Shown here one piece after another: positions 13,701 to 19,843 of a DNA stretch of 23,965 nucleotides. Location: NCBI GenBank assembly GCA_900556465.1, contig USPK01000022.1, positions 1-23,965 on the forward strand. The letters are read 5' to 3'. A program made the translations under genes and the position numbers. The notes below the pieces were generated by a model. That model made no database searches and was not told the origin of the DNA. It saw only the letters and a program-made list of their open reading frames with translations. How positions within the stretch are numbered: the first letter of the stretch is position 1; every line of letters begins with the position of its first letter. This DNA is from an uncultured Prevotella sp. Lineage in GTDB: Bacteria > Bacteroidota > Bacteroidia > Bacteroidales > Bacteroidaceae.

Positions 13701-14599
13701 GCTTCCTCGTGGTGTATCAGGATAGACTGTACCCCACTCTCTATAATTTCATCAATATGCTCGGCCTCCAGAACCGTCTCGCGGTCCAGAATCACCTCGT
13801 TGCGCTCGATGGAAACAACTTCGCCCGTATCTTCGTCGACGAAGTCCTCTACCCAGCTTTTCAGGACACGGGCAGCCAGCTTCCGGCCCAGCACCTTCTT
13901 CAGGTTGGCCTTGTTGACCTTCACCTCTTCCGCCAAATTGAAAATCTGGAGGATGTCCTTGTCCGTCTCGAAACCTATGGCGCGGAGCAGGGTGGTAACG
14001 GGCAACTTCTTTTTTCGGTCTATGTAGGCGTACATCACGTTGTTGATGTCCGTCGCAAATTCAATCCACGAACCCTTGAACGGGATGATGCGCGCCGAAT
14101 AAAGCTGCGTGCCGTTAGCATGGATGCTCGACCCAAAGAATACTCCCGGAGAACGGTGTAGCTGCGAAACGACGACGCGCTCGGCACCATTGATAATAAA
14201 GGTCCCATTGTCGGTCATGTAGGGGATAGGGCCGAGGAAGACGTCCTGCACTACGGTGTCGAAATCCTCGTGGTCGGGGTCCGTACAGTACAGTTTCAGT
14301 TTCGCCTTGAGGGGCACACTGTAGGACAGGCCGCGCTCGAGACACTCCTCGATGCTGTAACGGGGCGGGTCGATATAATAATCGAGGAACTCTAATACAA
14401 AGTTATTGCGCGTATCCGCGATGGGGAAGTTCTCCGCAAAGACTTTGTACAAGCCGTCATTCTTACGTAACTCTGAGGGCGTGTCGAGCTGCAGGAAATC
14501 CTTGAAAGACTTTAACTGAACGTCCAAGAAATCAGGATAGGGCATCGGATTCTTGACGGACGCAAAGTTCACACGTTGGTTAATGACTCTGGAAGACAT
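10787..14599 (-). CDS. rpoB: DNA-directed RNA polymerase subunit beta
   Basis: The beta subunit of RNA polymerase, 1270 residues, colinear with Bacteroides RpoB from MSSRVINQRVNFASVKNP to the C-terminus (ELRGLGLSITLE). The rifampicin-binding cluster is encoded around 13095-13210 (LSQFMDQTNPL, THKRRLSALGPGGL). It keeps the Gln, Asp, His, Arg and Ser residues that are altered in resistant mutants, so the sequence shows no classical resistance substitution. The active-site lysine/arginine regions (YNYEDAIVLNERMV, KITPKGESDPTPEEKLL, GDKMAGRHGNKG) are intact. The gene lies 99 nt after rplL, behind a terminator-like hairpin that may set the ratio of ribosomal protein to polymerase synthesis. No Shine-Dalgarno precedes the ATG. 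Confidence 0.99.
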   Translation of the reverse strand: MSSRVINQRVNFASVKNPMPYPDFLDVQLKSFKDFLQLDTPSELRKNDGLYKVFAENFPIADTRNNFVLEFLDYYIDPPRYSIEECLERGLSYSVPLKAKLKLYCTDPDHEDFDTVVQDVFLGPIPYMTDNGTFIINGAERVVVSQLHRSPGVFFGSSIHANGTQLYSARIIPFKGSWIEFATDINNVMYAYIDRKKKLPVTTLLRAIGFETDKDILQIFNLAEEVKVNKANLKKVLGRKLAARVLKSWVEDFVDEDTGEVVSIERNEVILDRETVLEAEHIDEIIESGVQSILIHHEEASASDYSIIFNTLQKDPCNSEKEAVLYIYRQLRNADPADDASAREVINNLFFSEKRYDLGEVGRYRINKKLGLSTDIDVRVLTREDITEIIKYLVELINSKAQVDDIDHLSNRRVRTVGEQLSNQFAIGLARMSRTIRERMNVRDNEVFTPTDLINAKTISSVINSFFGTNALSQFMDQTNPLAEVTHKRRLSALGPGGLSRERAGFEVRDVHYTHYGRLCPIESPEGPNIGLISSLCVYAKINDLGFIETPYRKVSDSRVGLDNDHVVYLSAEEEEGKIIGQGNAPLRDDGTFIRDKVKCRQDADYPVVPPSQVELMDVSPQQIASIAASLIPFLEHDDAHRALMGSNMMRQAVPLIRSEAPIVGTGIEKQVCEDSRTMITAEGEGVVEYVDATTIRITYDRTEEEEFVSFEPATKEYKIPKFRRTNQNMTIDLRPICEKGQRVKAGDILTEGYATENGELALGRNLLVAYMPWKGYNYEDAIVLNERMVREDILTSVHVDEFSLEVRETKRGMEELTNDIPNVSEDATKDLDDNGIIRIGARVNPGDILIGKITPKGESDPTPEEKLLRAIFGDKAGDVKDASLKANPSLSGVVIGKRLFAKAIKNRSSKAADKVKLQKLDDDFAQEAAELKALMIDKLLTLVQDKTSQGVKDNIGTEVIAKGAKFGKSVLNSLDYTSVQLSNWTDDEHTNELVRKLVINYLKKYNIMDAVLKRKKFAITIGDELPSGIIQMAKVYVAKKRKIGVGDKMAGRHGNKGIVSKIVRQEDMPFLADGTPVDIVLNPLGVPSRMNLGQIFEAVLGAAGKRLGVKFATPIFDGAKLEDLCEWTDKAGLPRYGSTQLYDGGTGEAFDQKATVGITYMLKLGHMVEDKMHARSIGPYSLITQQPLGGKAQFGGQRFGEMEVWAVEAFGAAHVLQEILTIKSDDVVGRSKAYEAIVKGDPMPTPGIPESLNVLLHELRGLGLSITLE

Positions 14600-14636
14600 T
14601 CGATGAATTATAGGATTGAACTTATTTTATAGACAC

Positions 14637-14674
14637 AAAAAGGTTAAGAACCCTCTACCAGAGGATTCTTAACC
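14637..14674 (-). terminator. Terminator-like attenuator between rplL and rpoB
   Basis: Read on the minus strand, a 15-bp stem with one mismatch and a 3-nt loop (GGTTAAGAA..., ...TTCTTAACC) is followed directly by TTTTT. It has the full form of an intrinsic terminator, yet rpoB begins 37 nt later with no TAnnTTTG promoter in between. Partial readthrough is therefore expected. A small CCCCA/TGGGG hairpin at 14678-14690 lies just before it. E. coli has a functionally similar rplL-rpoB attenuator. Confidence 0.85.
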
Positions 14675-14698
14675 ATGCCCCATATTGGGGATACTATC

Positions 14699-15076
14699 TT
14701 AGGCGATTTCTACCTCAGCACCGGCGTCCTCGAGGGCCTTCTTCAGTGCTTCAGCTTCTTCCTTGCCAACGCCTTCCTTCAGTTTGCTGGGAGCGCCGTC
14801 AACGAGGTCCTTAGCTTCCTTCAAGCCAAGACCGCAGGCTTCCTTCACAGCCTTAACAACCTGCAATTTAGCAGCACCAGCGCTCTTGAGCACTACGTCG
14901 AACGACGTCTTCTCCTCAGCGGGAGCAGCGGCGGCTGCAGCAGGACCGGCAGCAACTGCAACAGCTGCAGCGGCGGGTTCAATACCATACTCGTCCTTCA
15001 GGACCGTTGCCAATTCGTTAACTTCCTTTACTGTCAAATTTACCAATTCTTCAGCAATAGCTTTGATATCTGCCAT
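14699..15076 (-). CDS. rplL: 50S ribosomal protein bL12 (L7/L12)
   Basis: The 125-residue stalk protein of the large subunit recruits and activates the translational GTPases, including the EF-Tu encoded upstream in this block. The N-terminal dimerisation domain covers about residues 1-33 (MADIKAIAEELVNLTVKEVNEL). It is joined by an Ala-rich hinge at about 34-53 to the C-terminal factor-binding domain (FDVVLKSAGAAKLQVVKAV, GLGLKEAKDLVD). Family length and order are normal. It is 54 nt downstream of rplJ, the L10 base to which it binds. The intercistronic hairpin that follows probably allows more L12 than polymerase to be made. Confidence 0.98.
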   Translation of the reverse strand: MADIKAIAEELVNLTVKEVNELATVLKDEYGIEPAAAAVAVAAGPAAAAAAPAEEKTSFDVVLKSAGAAKLQVVKAVKEACGLGLKEAKDLVDGAPSKLKEGVGKEEAEALKKALEDAGAEVEIA

Positions 15077-15130
15077 TTTCTTTTAATTATTTAATTTGTT
15101 TTGTATCGAATTTGTTATGCCGGCGCAGCG

Positions 15131-15649
15131 TTATTCAGGACGCTCGCCCAAAGTTTTAAGCACACCGTGGATGGTCTGTCCAGCAGACTGGAGTGCGGAA
15201 ACGACATTCTTCGCGGGCGATTGCAACAGAGCAACCACTTCTGCAAGAACTTCGGCCTTGCTCTTGATGGCACAGAGTGCATCGAGCTGATCGGCACCCA
15301 CATAGAAGCCTTCCTCAGCATAGGCGGCCTTCAGTGCAGGAACGCCACTCTTACCGACTTCCTTAATCAACTTGGCCGGAACGTTAGCTACCTCGCTGAA
15401 GAATACGGCGGTCGTACCCTTCAGGCAGTCGTAGAGCGGAGAGAAATCTACCTCAGACGCCTCGAAAGCCTTGTGGAGCAAGGTATTCTTAACCACGACC
15501 ATCTTGATCTGTGACTCAAAGCACTTGCGGCGCAGGGCGCTCGTGGCTTCGGCATTCATGCCCGTCACATCAACAAGATAGAAGTGAGGGAACTCCTTCA
15601 GTTTAGCACCAAGTTGTTCTATGATTAAAGCTTTATCTTCCTTTCGCAT
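15131..15649 (-). CDS. rplJ: 50S ribosomal protein uL10
   Basis: The 172-residue base of the L12 stalk. The N-terminal part binds 23S rRNA next to L11 (MRKEDKALIIEQL, MVVVKNTLLHKA) and the C-terminal helix carries L12 dimers (KNVVSALQSAGQTIHGVLKTL). The gene starts 11 nt after the rplA stop. The triplet before the start is preceded by AAAGGA, but only 2 nt from the ATG, so it is not a good Shine-Dalgarno. In other bacteria L10-L12 represses its own mRNA; no specific binding structure was identified here. Confidence 0.98.
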   Translation of the reverse strand: MRKEDKALIIEQLGAKLKEFPHFYLVDVTGMNAEATSALRRKCFESQIKMVVVKNTLLHKAFEASEVDFSPLYDCLKGTTAVFFSEVANVPAKLIKEVGKSGVPALKAAYAEEGFYVGADQLDALCAIKSKAEVLAEVVALLQSPAKNVVSALQSAGQTIHGVLKTLGERPE

Positions 15650-15660
15650 GGTCCTTTAGT

Positions 15661-16359
15661 TTAATTTTCGTCAACAGACTTGGGGTCAATCTTAATACCC
15701 TTACTCATCGTGGAGGAAAGATAAATGCTCTTGATATACGTACCCTTCGCCGTTGTAGGTTTCAGCTTGATGATGGTAGCGATAAACTCCTTGGCGTTAC
15801 CGAAAATCTGGTCGGCCGTAAAGGACACCTTACCGATGGAAGTGTGTACAATACCCGACTTGTCCACCTTAAAGTCAATCTTACCCTGCTTTACCTCACG
15901 GATGGCTTTGGCTACATCCATTGTTACAGTACCGCTCTTGGGGTTAGGCATCAAGCCGCGGGGACCGAGCACACGGCCCAGCGCACCGATTTTACCCATG
16001 ATGGAGGGCATCGTGATGATGACATCAACGTCCGTCCAGCCACCTTTGATTTTATCGATGTATTCTTCAAGACCTACGTAGTCGGCACCGGCTTCCTTCG
16101 CAGCAGCTTCCACCTCAGGCGGGCAGAGACAGAGCACGCGCACCGTTTTACCCGTTCCGTTCGGAAGGGAAACGACGCCGCGGACCATCTGATTGGCTTT
16201 GCGAGGATCTACGCCGAGGCGTACGTCGATATCCACAGAGGCATCAAACTTGGTCGTGGTGATTTCCTTCACCAAAGCCGAAGCTTCTTTCAAGGTGTAA
16301 GCTTTCCCTGCTTCAATCTTGTCAGCCACCGACTTCTGATTCTTTGTCAGTTTACTCAT
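15661..16359 (-). CDS. rplA: 50S ribosomal protein uL1
   Basis: The 232-residue protein of the L1 stalk, which contacts the exiting deacylated tRNA. The sequence carries the family signature (GALGRVLGPRGLMPNPKSGTV, shown in part) around residues 125-145, and the two-domain pattern with KANQMVRGVVSLPNGTGK and FIATIIKLKPTTAKGTY. Length and ends are normal. It lies 25 nt after rplK and 11 nt before rplJ. In E. coli L1 represses the rplK-rplA transcript; no comparable site was seen here. Confidence 0.98.
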   Translation of the reverse strand: MSKLTKNQKSVADKIEAGKAYTLKEASALVKEITTTKFDASVDIDVRLGVDPRKANQMVRGVVSLPNGTGKTVRVLCLCPPEVEAAAKEAGADYVGLEEYIDKIKGGWTDVDVIITMPSIMGKIGALGRVLGPRGLMPNPKSGTVTMDVAKAIREVKQGKIDFKVDKSGIVHTSIGKVSFTADQIFGNAKEFIATIIKLKPTTAKGTYIKSIYLSSTMSKGIKIDPKSVDEN

Positions 16360-16384
16360 TTTTCAAAAATTGAAGTTTAATCTA

Positions 16385-16822
16385 TTAACCCGGGAAATCT
16401 CCCTTGATTGTGATACCCATACTGCGAGCGGTTCCTGCGACCATCTTCATGGCAGACTCTACAGTGAAACAGTTCAAGTCGCGCATTTTGTCTTCCGCGA
16501 TAGTCTTGACCTGTTCCCATGTAATCTCGCCAATCTTAGAACGGTTCGGCTGAGCGGAGCCGCTTTTCTTCTTGGTAGCTTCCAGCAGTTGGATTGCCAC
16601 AGGAGGCGTCTTTACGACAAACGTAAAGGACTTGTCATTATAGTAAGTAATGACGACCGGCAATACCTTGCCTGCCTGCTCCTGCGTTCTGGCATTGAAC
16701 TGCTTGCAGAAATCCATGATGTTGATACCCTTAGAACCTAAGGCAGGACCTACGGGAGGAGATGGATTTGCAGCGCCGCCTTTAATCTGTAATTTGATTA
16801 ATCCAGCAACTTCTTTCGCCAT
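16385..16822 (-). CDS. rplK: 50S ribosomal protein uL11
   Basis: The 145-residue protein of the GTPase-associated centre. The N-terminal domain includes the Pro-rich PSPPVGPALGSKGINIMDF segment that lies near the thiostrepton site. The C-terminal rRNA-binding domain contains TFVVKTPPVAIQLLEATKKKSGS and the terminal ARSMGITIKG. No substitution typical of thiopeptide resistance was assessed. It starts 54 nt after the nusG stop with no promoter element in the gap, so it is part of the secE-nusG transcript. Confidence 0.98.
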   Translation of the reverse strand: MAKEVAGLIKLQIKGGAANPSPPVGPALGSKGINIMDFCKQFNARTQEQAGKVLPVVITYYNDKSFTFVVKTPPVAIQLLEATKKKSGSAQPNRSKIGEITWEQVKTIAEDKMRDLNCFTVESAMKMVAGTARSMGITIKGDFPG

Positions 16823-16876
16823 TTCTGTTTATTATTATTGGGATTTATGAAAGAGCTCAGGCACGTAACACTACCC

Positions 16877-17419
16877 TTACTCCTTCGCTATTTGCATAAA
16901 ACCTAAATCGAGGCCGGTTCCGCGCCCGAAAACCTTTACCGTCACCGTTACTTTCTTCTTCTCCGGGTCGATTTTCTCAATCACCCCGGTGAAGCCGCTG
17001 AACGGACCTTCGGTAACTTTTACAGACTCGCCTACCGTGAAGGGGATAGCAGTCTCGACAGCTTCCTCCTGCATCTCGTCTACCTTGCCTAAAATTCTGT
17101 TCACTTCGCTCTGACGCAAAGGGGTCGGATTGTCCAAGCCGCCCAAAAAGCCTAACACGTTAGGCGTATTGCGCAACTCATGGGCAATCTCACCGACCAA
17201 ACGGGCTTCCACCAAGACGTAACCGGGCAGGTAATTGCGTTCTTTGACCACGCGTTTCCCGCCCCGCACCTGGAGGACCTTCTCCGTAGGTATCAGCACC
17301 TGCGCAACATGGCCGCCCAAGCGGCCATTCTTAATCTCTGCGTCGATGTACTCCTTAACCTTGGATTCCTTCCCGCTGACTGCACGCAAAACGTACCAAG
17401 ACATTTCTACTTCAGCCAT
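16877..17419 (-). CDS. nusG: Transcription termination/antitermination factor NusG
   Basis: The 180-residue elongation factor binds the RNA polymerase clamp and links it to the ribosome or Rho. The NGN domain covers about residues 7-110 (SWYVLRAVSGKESKVKEYID, shown in part; YLPGYVLVEA). The C-terminal KOW domain lies at about 130-165 (GESVKVTEGPFSGFTGVIE). A second Met at residue 6, just before SWYVL, is an alternative start; family alignments usually begin close to it. The gene lies 5 nt after the secE stop, so translational coupling is plausible. Confidence 0.97.
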   Translation of the reverse strand: MAEVEMSWYVLRAVSGKESKVKEYIDAEIKNGRLGGHVAQVLIPTEKVLQVRGGKRVVKERNYLPGYVLVEARLVGEIAHELRNTPNVLGFLGGLDNPTPLRQSEVNRILGKVDEMQEEAVETAIPFTVGESVKVTEGPFSGFTGVIEKIDPEKKKVTVTVKVFGRGTGLDLGFMQIAKE

Positions 17420-17424
17420 GTTAA

Positions 17425-17622
17425 TCAGAATTTTATGCTATAAATAGCCTGCATGAGGGTCTCGAAAACCTTATCCTCGACAAACACGATCAGTGCAATA
17501 ATAATGGAAGCAATGAGAACTACTATCGCACTATGCGTCAGTTCCTTCCGTGTTGGCCAAGTGGTCTTATGTACTAGCTCTATGTAAGATTCCTTACAAG
17601 TAGTGATGATGCTCTTGAACAT
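17425..17622 (-). CDS. secE: Preprotein translocase subunit SecE
   Basis: A 65-residue inner-membrane subunit that clamps SecY. The amphipathic N-terminal helix carries the conserved TWPTRKEL motif at about 21-28 and is followed by one membrane segment at about 31-48 (SAIVVLIASIIIALIVF). This single-helix form is usual outside the proteobacteria. The ATG at 17622 is chosen because the longer in-frame start would translate through tRNA-Trp. Only 15 nt separate the tRNA 3' end from the start codon, so tRNA 3' processing probably creates the 5' end of this mRNA (inference). Confidence 0.96.
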   Translation of the reverse strand: MFKSIITTCKESYIELVHKTTWPTRKELTHSAIVVLIASIIIALIVFVEDKVFETLMQAIYSIKF

Positions 17623-17637
17623 AGCTTTTCGTTTTTG

Positions 17638-17710
17638 CACGGGAAGAGAGACTCGAACTCCCGACACCTGGTTTTGGAGACCAGTGCTCTACCAACTGAG
17701 CTATTCCCGT
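17638..17710 (-). tRNA. tRNA-Trp (CCA)
   Basis: A 73-nt cloverleaf with acceptor stem ACGGGAA/TTCCCGT, D-arm AGCTCAGTTGGTAGAGC and T-arm GTTCGAGTC. The anticodon stem CTGGT/ACCAG encloses a loop with anticodon CCA. The discriminator is G. The 3' CCA is not encoded. It lies between the tuf terminator and secE. Confidence 0.97.
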
Positions 17711-17743
17711 AAAAAATAGGCCTCGCCTCAGGACGAGGGCCTA
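17711..17743 (-). terminator. tuf terminator abutting tRNA-Trp
   Basis: On the minus strand TAGGCCCTCG and CGAGGCCTA pair (one bulged C) across an 8-nt loop, followed by TTTTTT. The last T is immediately next to the first base of tRNA-Trp. It ends 20 nt after the tuf stop. Confidence 0.85.
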
Positions 17744-17762
17744 TTATTAATTAAGGACTATA

Positions 17763-18953
17763 TTAGTCGATGATTTCGGTGATCTGACCGGAACCTACCG
17801 TACGGCCACCTTCGCGGATAGCGAAACGGAGACCTACGTTGAGGGCAACGGCGTAGATAAGCTCTACGGTGATTTCAACGTTATCACCCGGCATTACCAT
17901 CTCAACGCCCTCGGGCAGATGAATCTCACCCGTGCAGTCCATCGTGCGGAGATAGAACTGGGGACGATACTTGTTGCCGAACGGAGTGTGACGACCACCT
18001 TCCTCTTTCTTCAGCACGTAGATGGAAGCCTTGAACTTCTTGTGAGGTTTGATAACACCCGGGTGGGTAATTACCATACCGCGGCGAACTTCGTTCTTGT
18101 CGATACCGCGAAGCAGCAGACCTACGTTGTCACCGGCTTCACCTTCGTCAAGAATCTTGCGGAACATTTCGACACCCGTTACAACGGACTTCTTGTCCTC
18201 GCCAAGACCCAGAATCTGAACTTCGTCACCTACCTTAACGACACCCGTTTCAACACGACCGGTGGCAACCGTACCACGACCGGTGATAGAGAACACGTCC
18301 TCTACCGGCATCAAGAAGGGCTTATCCTTATCGCGAACCGGCTCCTGAATCCAGGTATCAACTGCATCCATCAAAGCCATTACAGAGTCTTCCCACTTAG
18401 CTACACCGTTAAGAGCGCCAAGGGCAGAACCGCGGATGATAGGCGTATCCTCCTCGAAGCCATACTGCTCGAGCAGCTCGCGCATTTCCATCTCAACGAG
18501 TTCCAACATTTCCTCGTCGTCTACCATGTCGCACTTGTTCAGAAATACGACCAGACGGGGAACGTTCACCTGACGAGCCAACAGGATGTGCTCGCGCGTC
18601 TGAGGCATAGGACCGTCAGTAGCAGCTACAACGATGATAGCACCGTCCATCTGAGCAGCACCCGTAACCATGTTCTTCACATAGTCGGCGTGACCCGGGC
18701 AGTCTACGTGAGCATAGTGACGTTTAGCAGTTTCGTACTCTACGTGAGCAGTATTAATCGTAATACCACGTTCCTTTTCCTCGGGTGCGTTATCAATCTG
18801 ATCAAACGACTTGATTTCGTCAGACTTGGTAAAACCCTTTTCAGCCAACACTTTCGTAATGGCAGCGGTCAAGGTCGTCTTGCCGTGGTCCACGTGACCG
18901 ATGGTACCGATGTTAACATGCGGTTTGGTACGCTCAAAATGTTCTTTAGCCAT
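17763..18953 (-). CDS. tuf: Translation elongation factor EF-Tu
   Basis: The 396-residue GTPase delivers aminoacyl-tRNA to the ribosome. The G1 loop is GHVDHGKT at 19-26. The switch I segment is GITINTAH at 63-70, G3 is DCPGH at 84-88 and G4 is NKCD at 139-142. Domains 2 and 3 follow (GRGTVATGRVETG; RPQFYLRTMDCTG) and the protein ends in VGSGQITEIID. It is co-oriented with three tRNA genes; 51 nt separate tRNA-Thr from the start codon and contain no TAnnTTTG, so tuf is probably transcribed with the tRNAs from the promoter at 19320-19349. A terminator follows the stop codon. No Shine-Dalgarno is visible. Confidence 0.99.
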   Translation of the reverse strand: MAKEHFERTKPHVNIGTIGHVDHGKTTLTAAITKVLAEKGFTKSDEIKSFDQIDNAPEEKERGITINTAHVEYETAKRHYAHVDCPGHADYVKNMVTGAAQMDGAIIVVAATDGPMPQTREHILLARQVNVPRLVVFLNKCDMVDDEEMLELVEMEMRELLEQYGFEEDTPIIRGSALGALNGVAKWEDSVMALMDAVDTWIQEPVRDKDKPFLMPVEDVFSITGRGTVATGRVETGVVKVGDEVQILGLGEDKKSVVTGVEMFRKILDEGEAGDNVGLLLRGIDKNEVRRGMVITHPGVIKPHKKFKASIYVLKKEEGGRHTPFGNKYRPQFYLRTMDCTGEIHLPEGVEMVMPGDNVEITVELIYAVALNVGLRFAIREGGRTVGSGQITEIID

Positions 18954-19004
18954 AGCTTTATAATTAAAATATGAATGAATTATCCAATCTATACAGCACG
19001 AAAG

Positions 19005-19076
<72 letters not shown>

Positions 19077-19086
19077 AAAAATAATG

Positions 19087-19159
19087 AGCGGAAAACGGGA
19101 CTCAAACCCGCGACCCCCAGCTTGGAAGGCTAGTGCTCTATCAACTGAGCTATTTCCGC
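19087..19159 (-). tRNA. tRNA-Gly (TCC)
   Basis: 73 nt with acceptor GCGGAAA/TTTCCGC. The anticodon stem CTAGC/GCTGG (one T-G pair) encloses CTTCCAA, giving anticodon TCC. The T-arm has GTTTGAGTC. The 3' CCA is not encoded. It lies 10 nt before tRNA-Thr. Confidence 0.97.
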
Positions 19160-19160
19160 A

Positions 19161-19176
19161 ACACCGTTAACGGTGT
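19161..19176. repeat. Perfect 16-bp palindrome between tRNA-Tyr and tRNA-Gly
   Basis: ACACCGTTAACGGTGT is its own reverse complement and fills the whole spacer between the two tRNA genes. Its last base on the plus strand pairs with the discriminator of tRNA-Tyr. In the precursor RNA it can fold into a 6-bp hairpin with a TTAA loop. Confidence 0.85.
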
Positions 19177-19258
19177 GGGCAAAGATGGATTCGAACCACC
19201 GAAGGCGTACGCCAGCAGATTTACAGTCTGCCCCATTTGGCCACTCTGGAATTTGCCC
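19176..19258 (-). tRNA. tRNA-Tyr (GTA)
   Basis: 83 nt with a long variable arm, as expected for bacterial tRNA-Tyr. Acceptor GGGCAAA/TTTGCCC; the anticodon stem GCAGA/TCTGC encloses CTGTAAA, giving anticodon GTA. The T-arm has GTTCGAATC. The discriminator is A and CCA is not encoded. It is the first gene of the tRNA-tuf transcript. Confidence 0.97.
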
Positions 19259-19278
19259 TTTCCGAGAACGCAGTCGGC

Positions 19279-19320
19279 AAAAAAATTGCAGCCGACGAGA
19301 ACTGGCCTCGAAACGGCTGC
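19279..19320 (-). terminator. Terminator of hpf, overlapping the tRNA-tuf promoter
   Basis: On the minus strand GCAGCCG and CGGCTGC form a 7-bp stem with an inner CGAG/CTCG stem, followed by AA and seven T residues. It lies 46 nt after the hpf stop. Its 5' arm coincides with the end of the promoter -7 element at 19320-19327. Confidence 0.85.
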
Positions 19321-19349
19321 AAAGTTAGACATTATTTTTTACGTGCAAA
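19320..19349 (-). promoter_or_regulatory. Promoter of the tRNA-Tyr-Gly-Thr-tuf operon
   Basis: On the minus strand TAACTTTG is an exact -7 element (TAnnTTTG) and TTTG lies 18 nt upstream, slightly short of the usual 19-21. Transcription is expected to start near 19313, giving a leader of about 55 nt before tRNA-Tyr. Confidence 0.75.
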
Positions 19350-19366
19350 ACTTTTTGACCGTTTTT

Positions 19367-19669
19367 TTATTTAGCGCGTTGTTTTTCCTTGTATTTCTCG
19401 GCCTGGCGCTGCAAGGCTTCTACGCACTGGTCTACACCTTCCTCAAACGTGTCGCAGACTTTCTCGGCATGCAGCTTGTTGGCGCCGGGCACGTCGATGC
19501 GGATGGCAACCTCTTTATTCATGGCGGTCTCGGGTTTCACTACCTTGAGAATGACTTCGGCCGTCGTGGCGCTGTCGCAGCTCTTGGCAAGTTTGCCCAC
19601 TTTCTTCTCAATAAACGCATGCAACTTTTCGGTTGCGTTGAAATGGATGGACTGGATTCTGATTTCCAT
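19367..19669 (-). CDS. hpf: Ribosome hibernation promoting factor (short HPF/RaiA family)
   Basis: A 100-residue protein of the HPF/YfiA family, which binds in the mRNA/tRNA channel of the 30S subunit and silences ribosomes in stationary phase or starvation. It has the beta-alpha-beta-beta-beta-alpha pattern (MEIRIQSIHFNATEKLHAFI, KKVGKLAKSCD, AEVILKVV, KEVAIRIDVPGANKLHAEK) and a final basic helix (QCVEALQRQAEKYKEKQRAK). It is the short form, lacking the C-terminal dimerisation domain of long HPF. It is the only gene in the window with a strong Shine-Dalgarno (19674-19681). It follows xerC by about 175 nt with a candidate promoter between them, and its terminator overlaps the promoter of the tRNA-tuf operon. 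Confidence 0.93.
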   Translation of the reverse strand: MEIRIQSIHFNATEKLHAFIEKKVGKLAKSCDSATTAEVILKVVKPETAMNKEVAIRIDVPGANKLHAEKVCDTFEEGVDQCVEALQRQAEKYKEKQRAK

Positions 19670-19673
19670 AATG

Positions 19674-19681
19674 ACCTCCTT
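19674..19681 (-). promoter_or_regulatory. Strong Shine-Dalgarno of hpf
   Basis: AAGGAGGT, four bases before the hpf ATG, is fully complementary to the 16S 3' tail, and the preceding As extend the match. None of the other start codons in this window has such a site, as expected for Bacteroidota, where the anti-Shine-Dalgarno is largely not used. Confidence 0.85.
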
Positions 19682-19771
19682 TTTATTATACGCTCCTTGC
19701 GGGGCGAGGTTCTACGTTGGACGCGTCGGCGTCACTGGGCGCCGGGCGCCGTGATCAAGATGTTGATAGGG

Positions 19772-19803
19772 CGAATATAGTAAATTCAAGAACAGGAACC
19801 AAG
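19772..19803 (-). promoter_or_regulatory. Candidate hpf promoter
   Basis: On the minus strand CTTG, a 20-nt spacer, and TATATTCG each differ by one base from TTTG / TAnnTTTG. A start near 19765 would give a leader of about 96 nt that contains the strong Shine-Dalgarno. Confidence 0.5.
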
Positions 19804-19805
19804 CG

Positions 19806-19829
19806 CACGACGGCTTTTCTTGCCGCGTG
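19806..19829 (-). terminator. Hairpin after xerC, possible weak terminator
   Basis: On the minus strand CACGCGGC and GCCGTCGTG pair with one bulged T across a 7-nt A-rich loop, 14 nt after the xerC stop. There is no T tract after it, so termination would be weak. Confidence 0.4.
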
Positions 19830-19843
19830 TAACATTTTTTAGT

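Noticed and set aside
17623..17667. A longer SecE start overlapping tRNA-Trp
   Set aside because: It would translate the tRNA sequence. The family N-terminus and the 15-nt leader favour the ATG at 17622.
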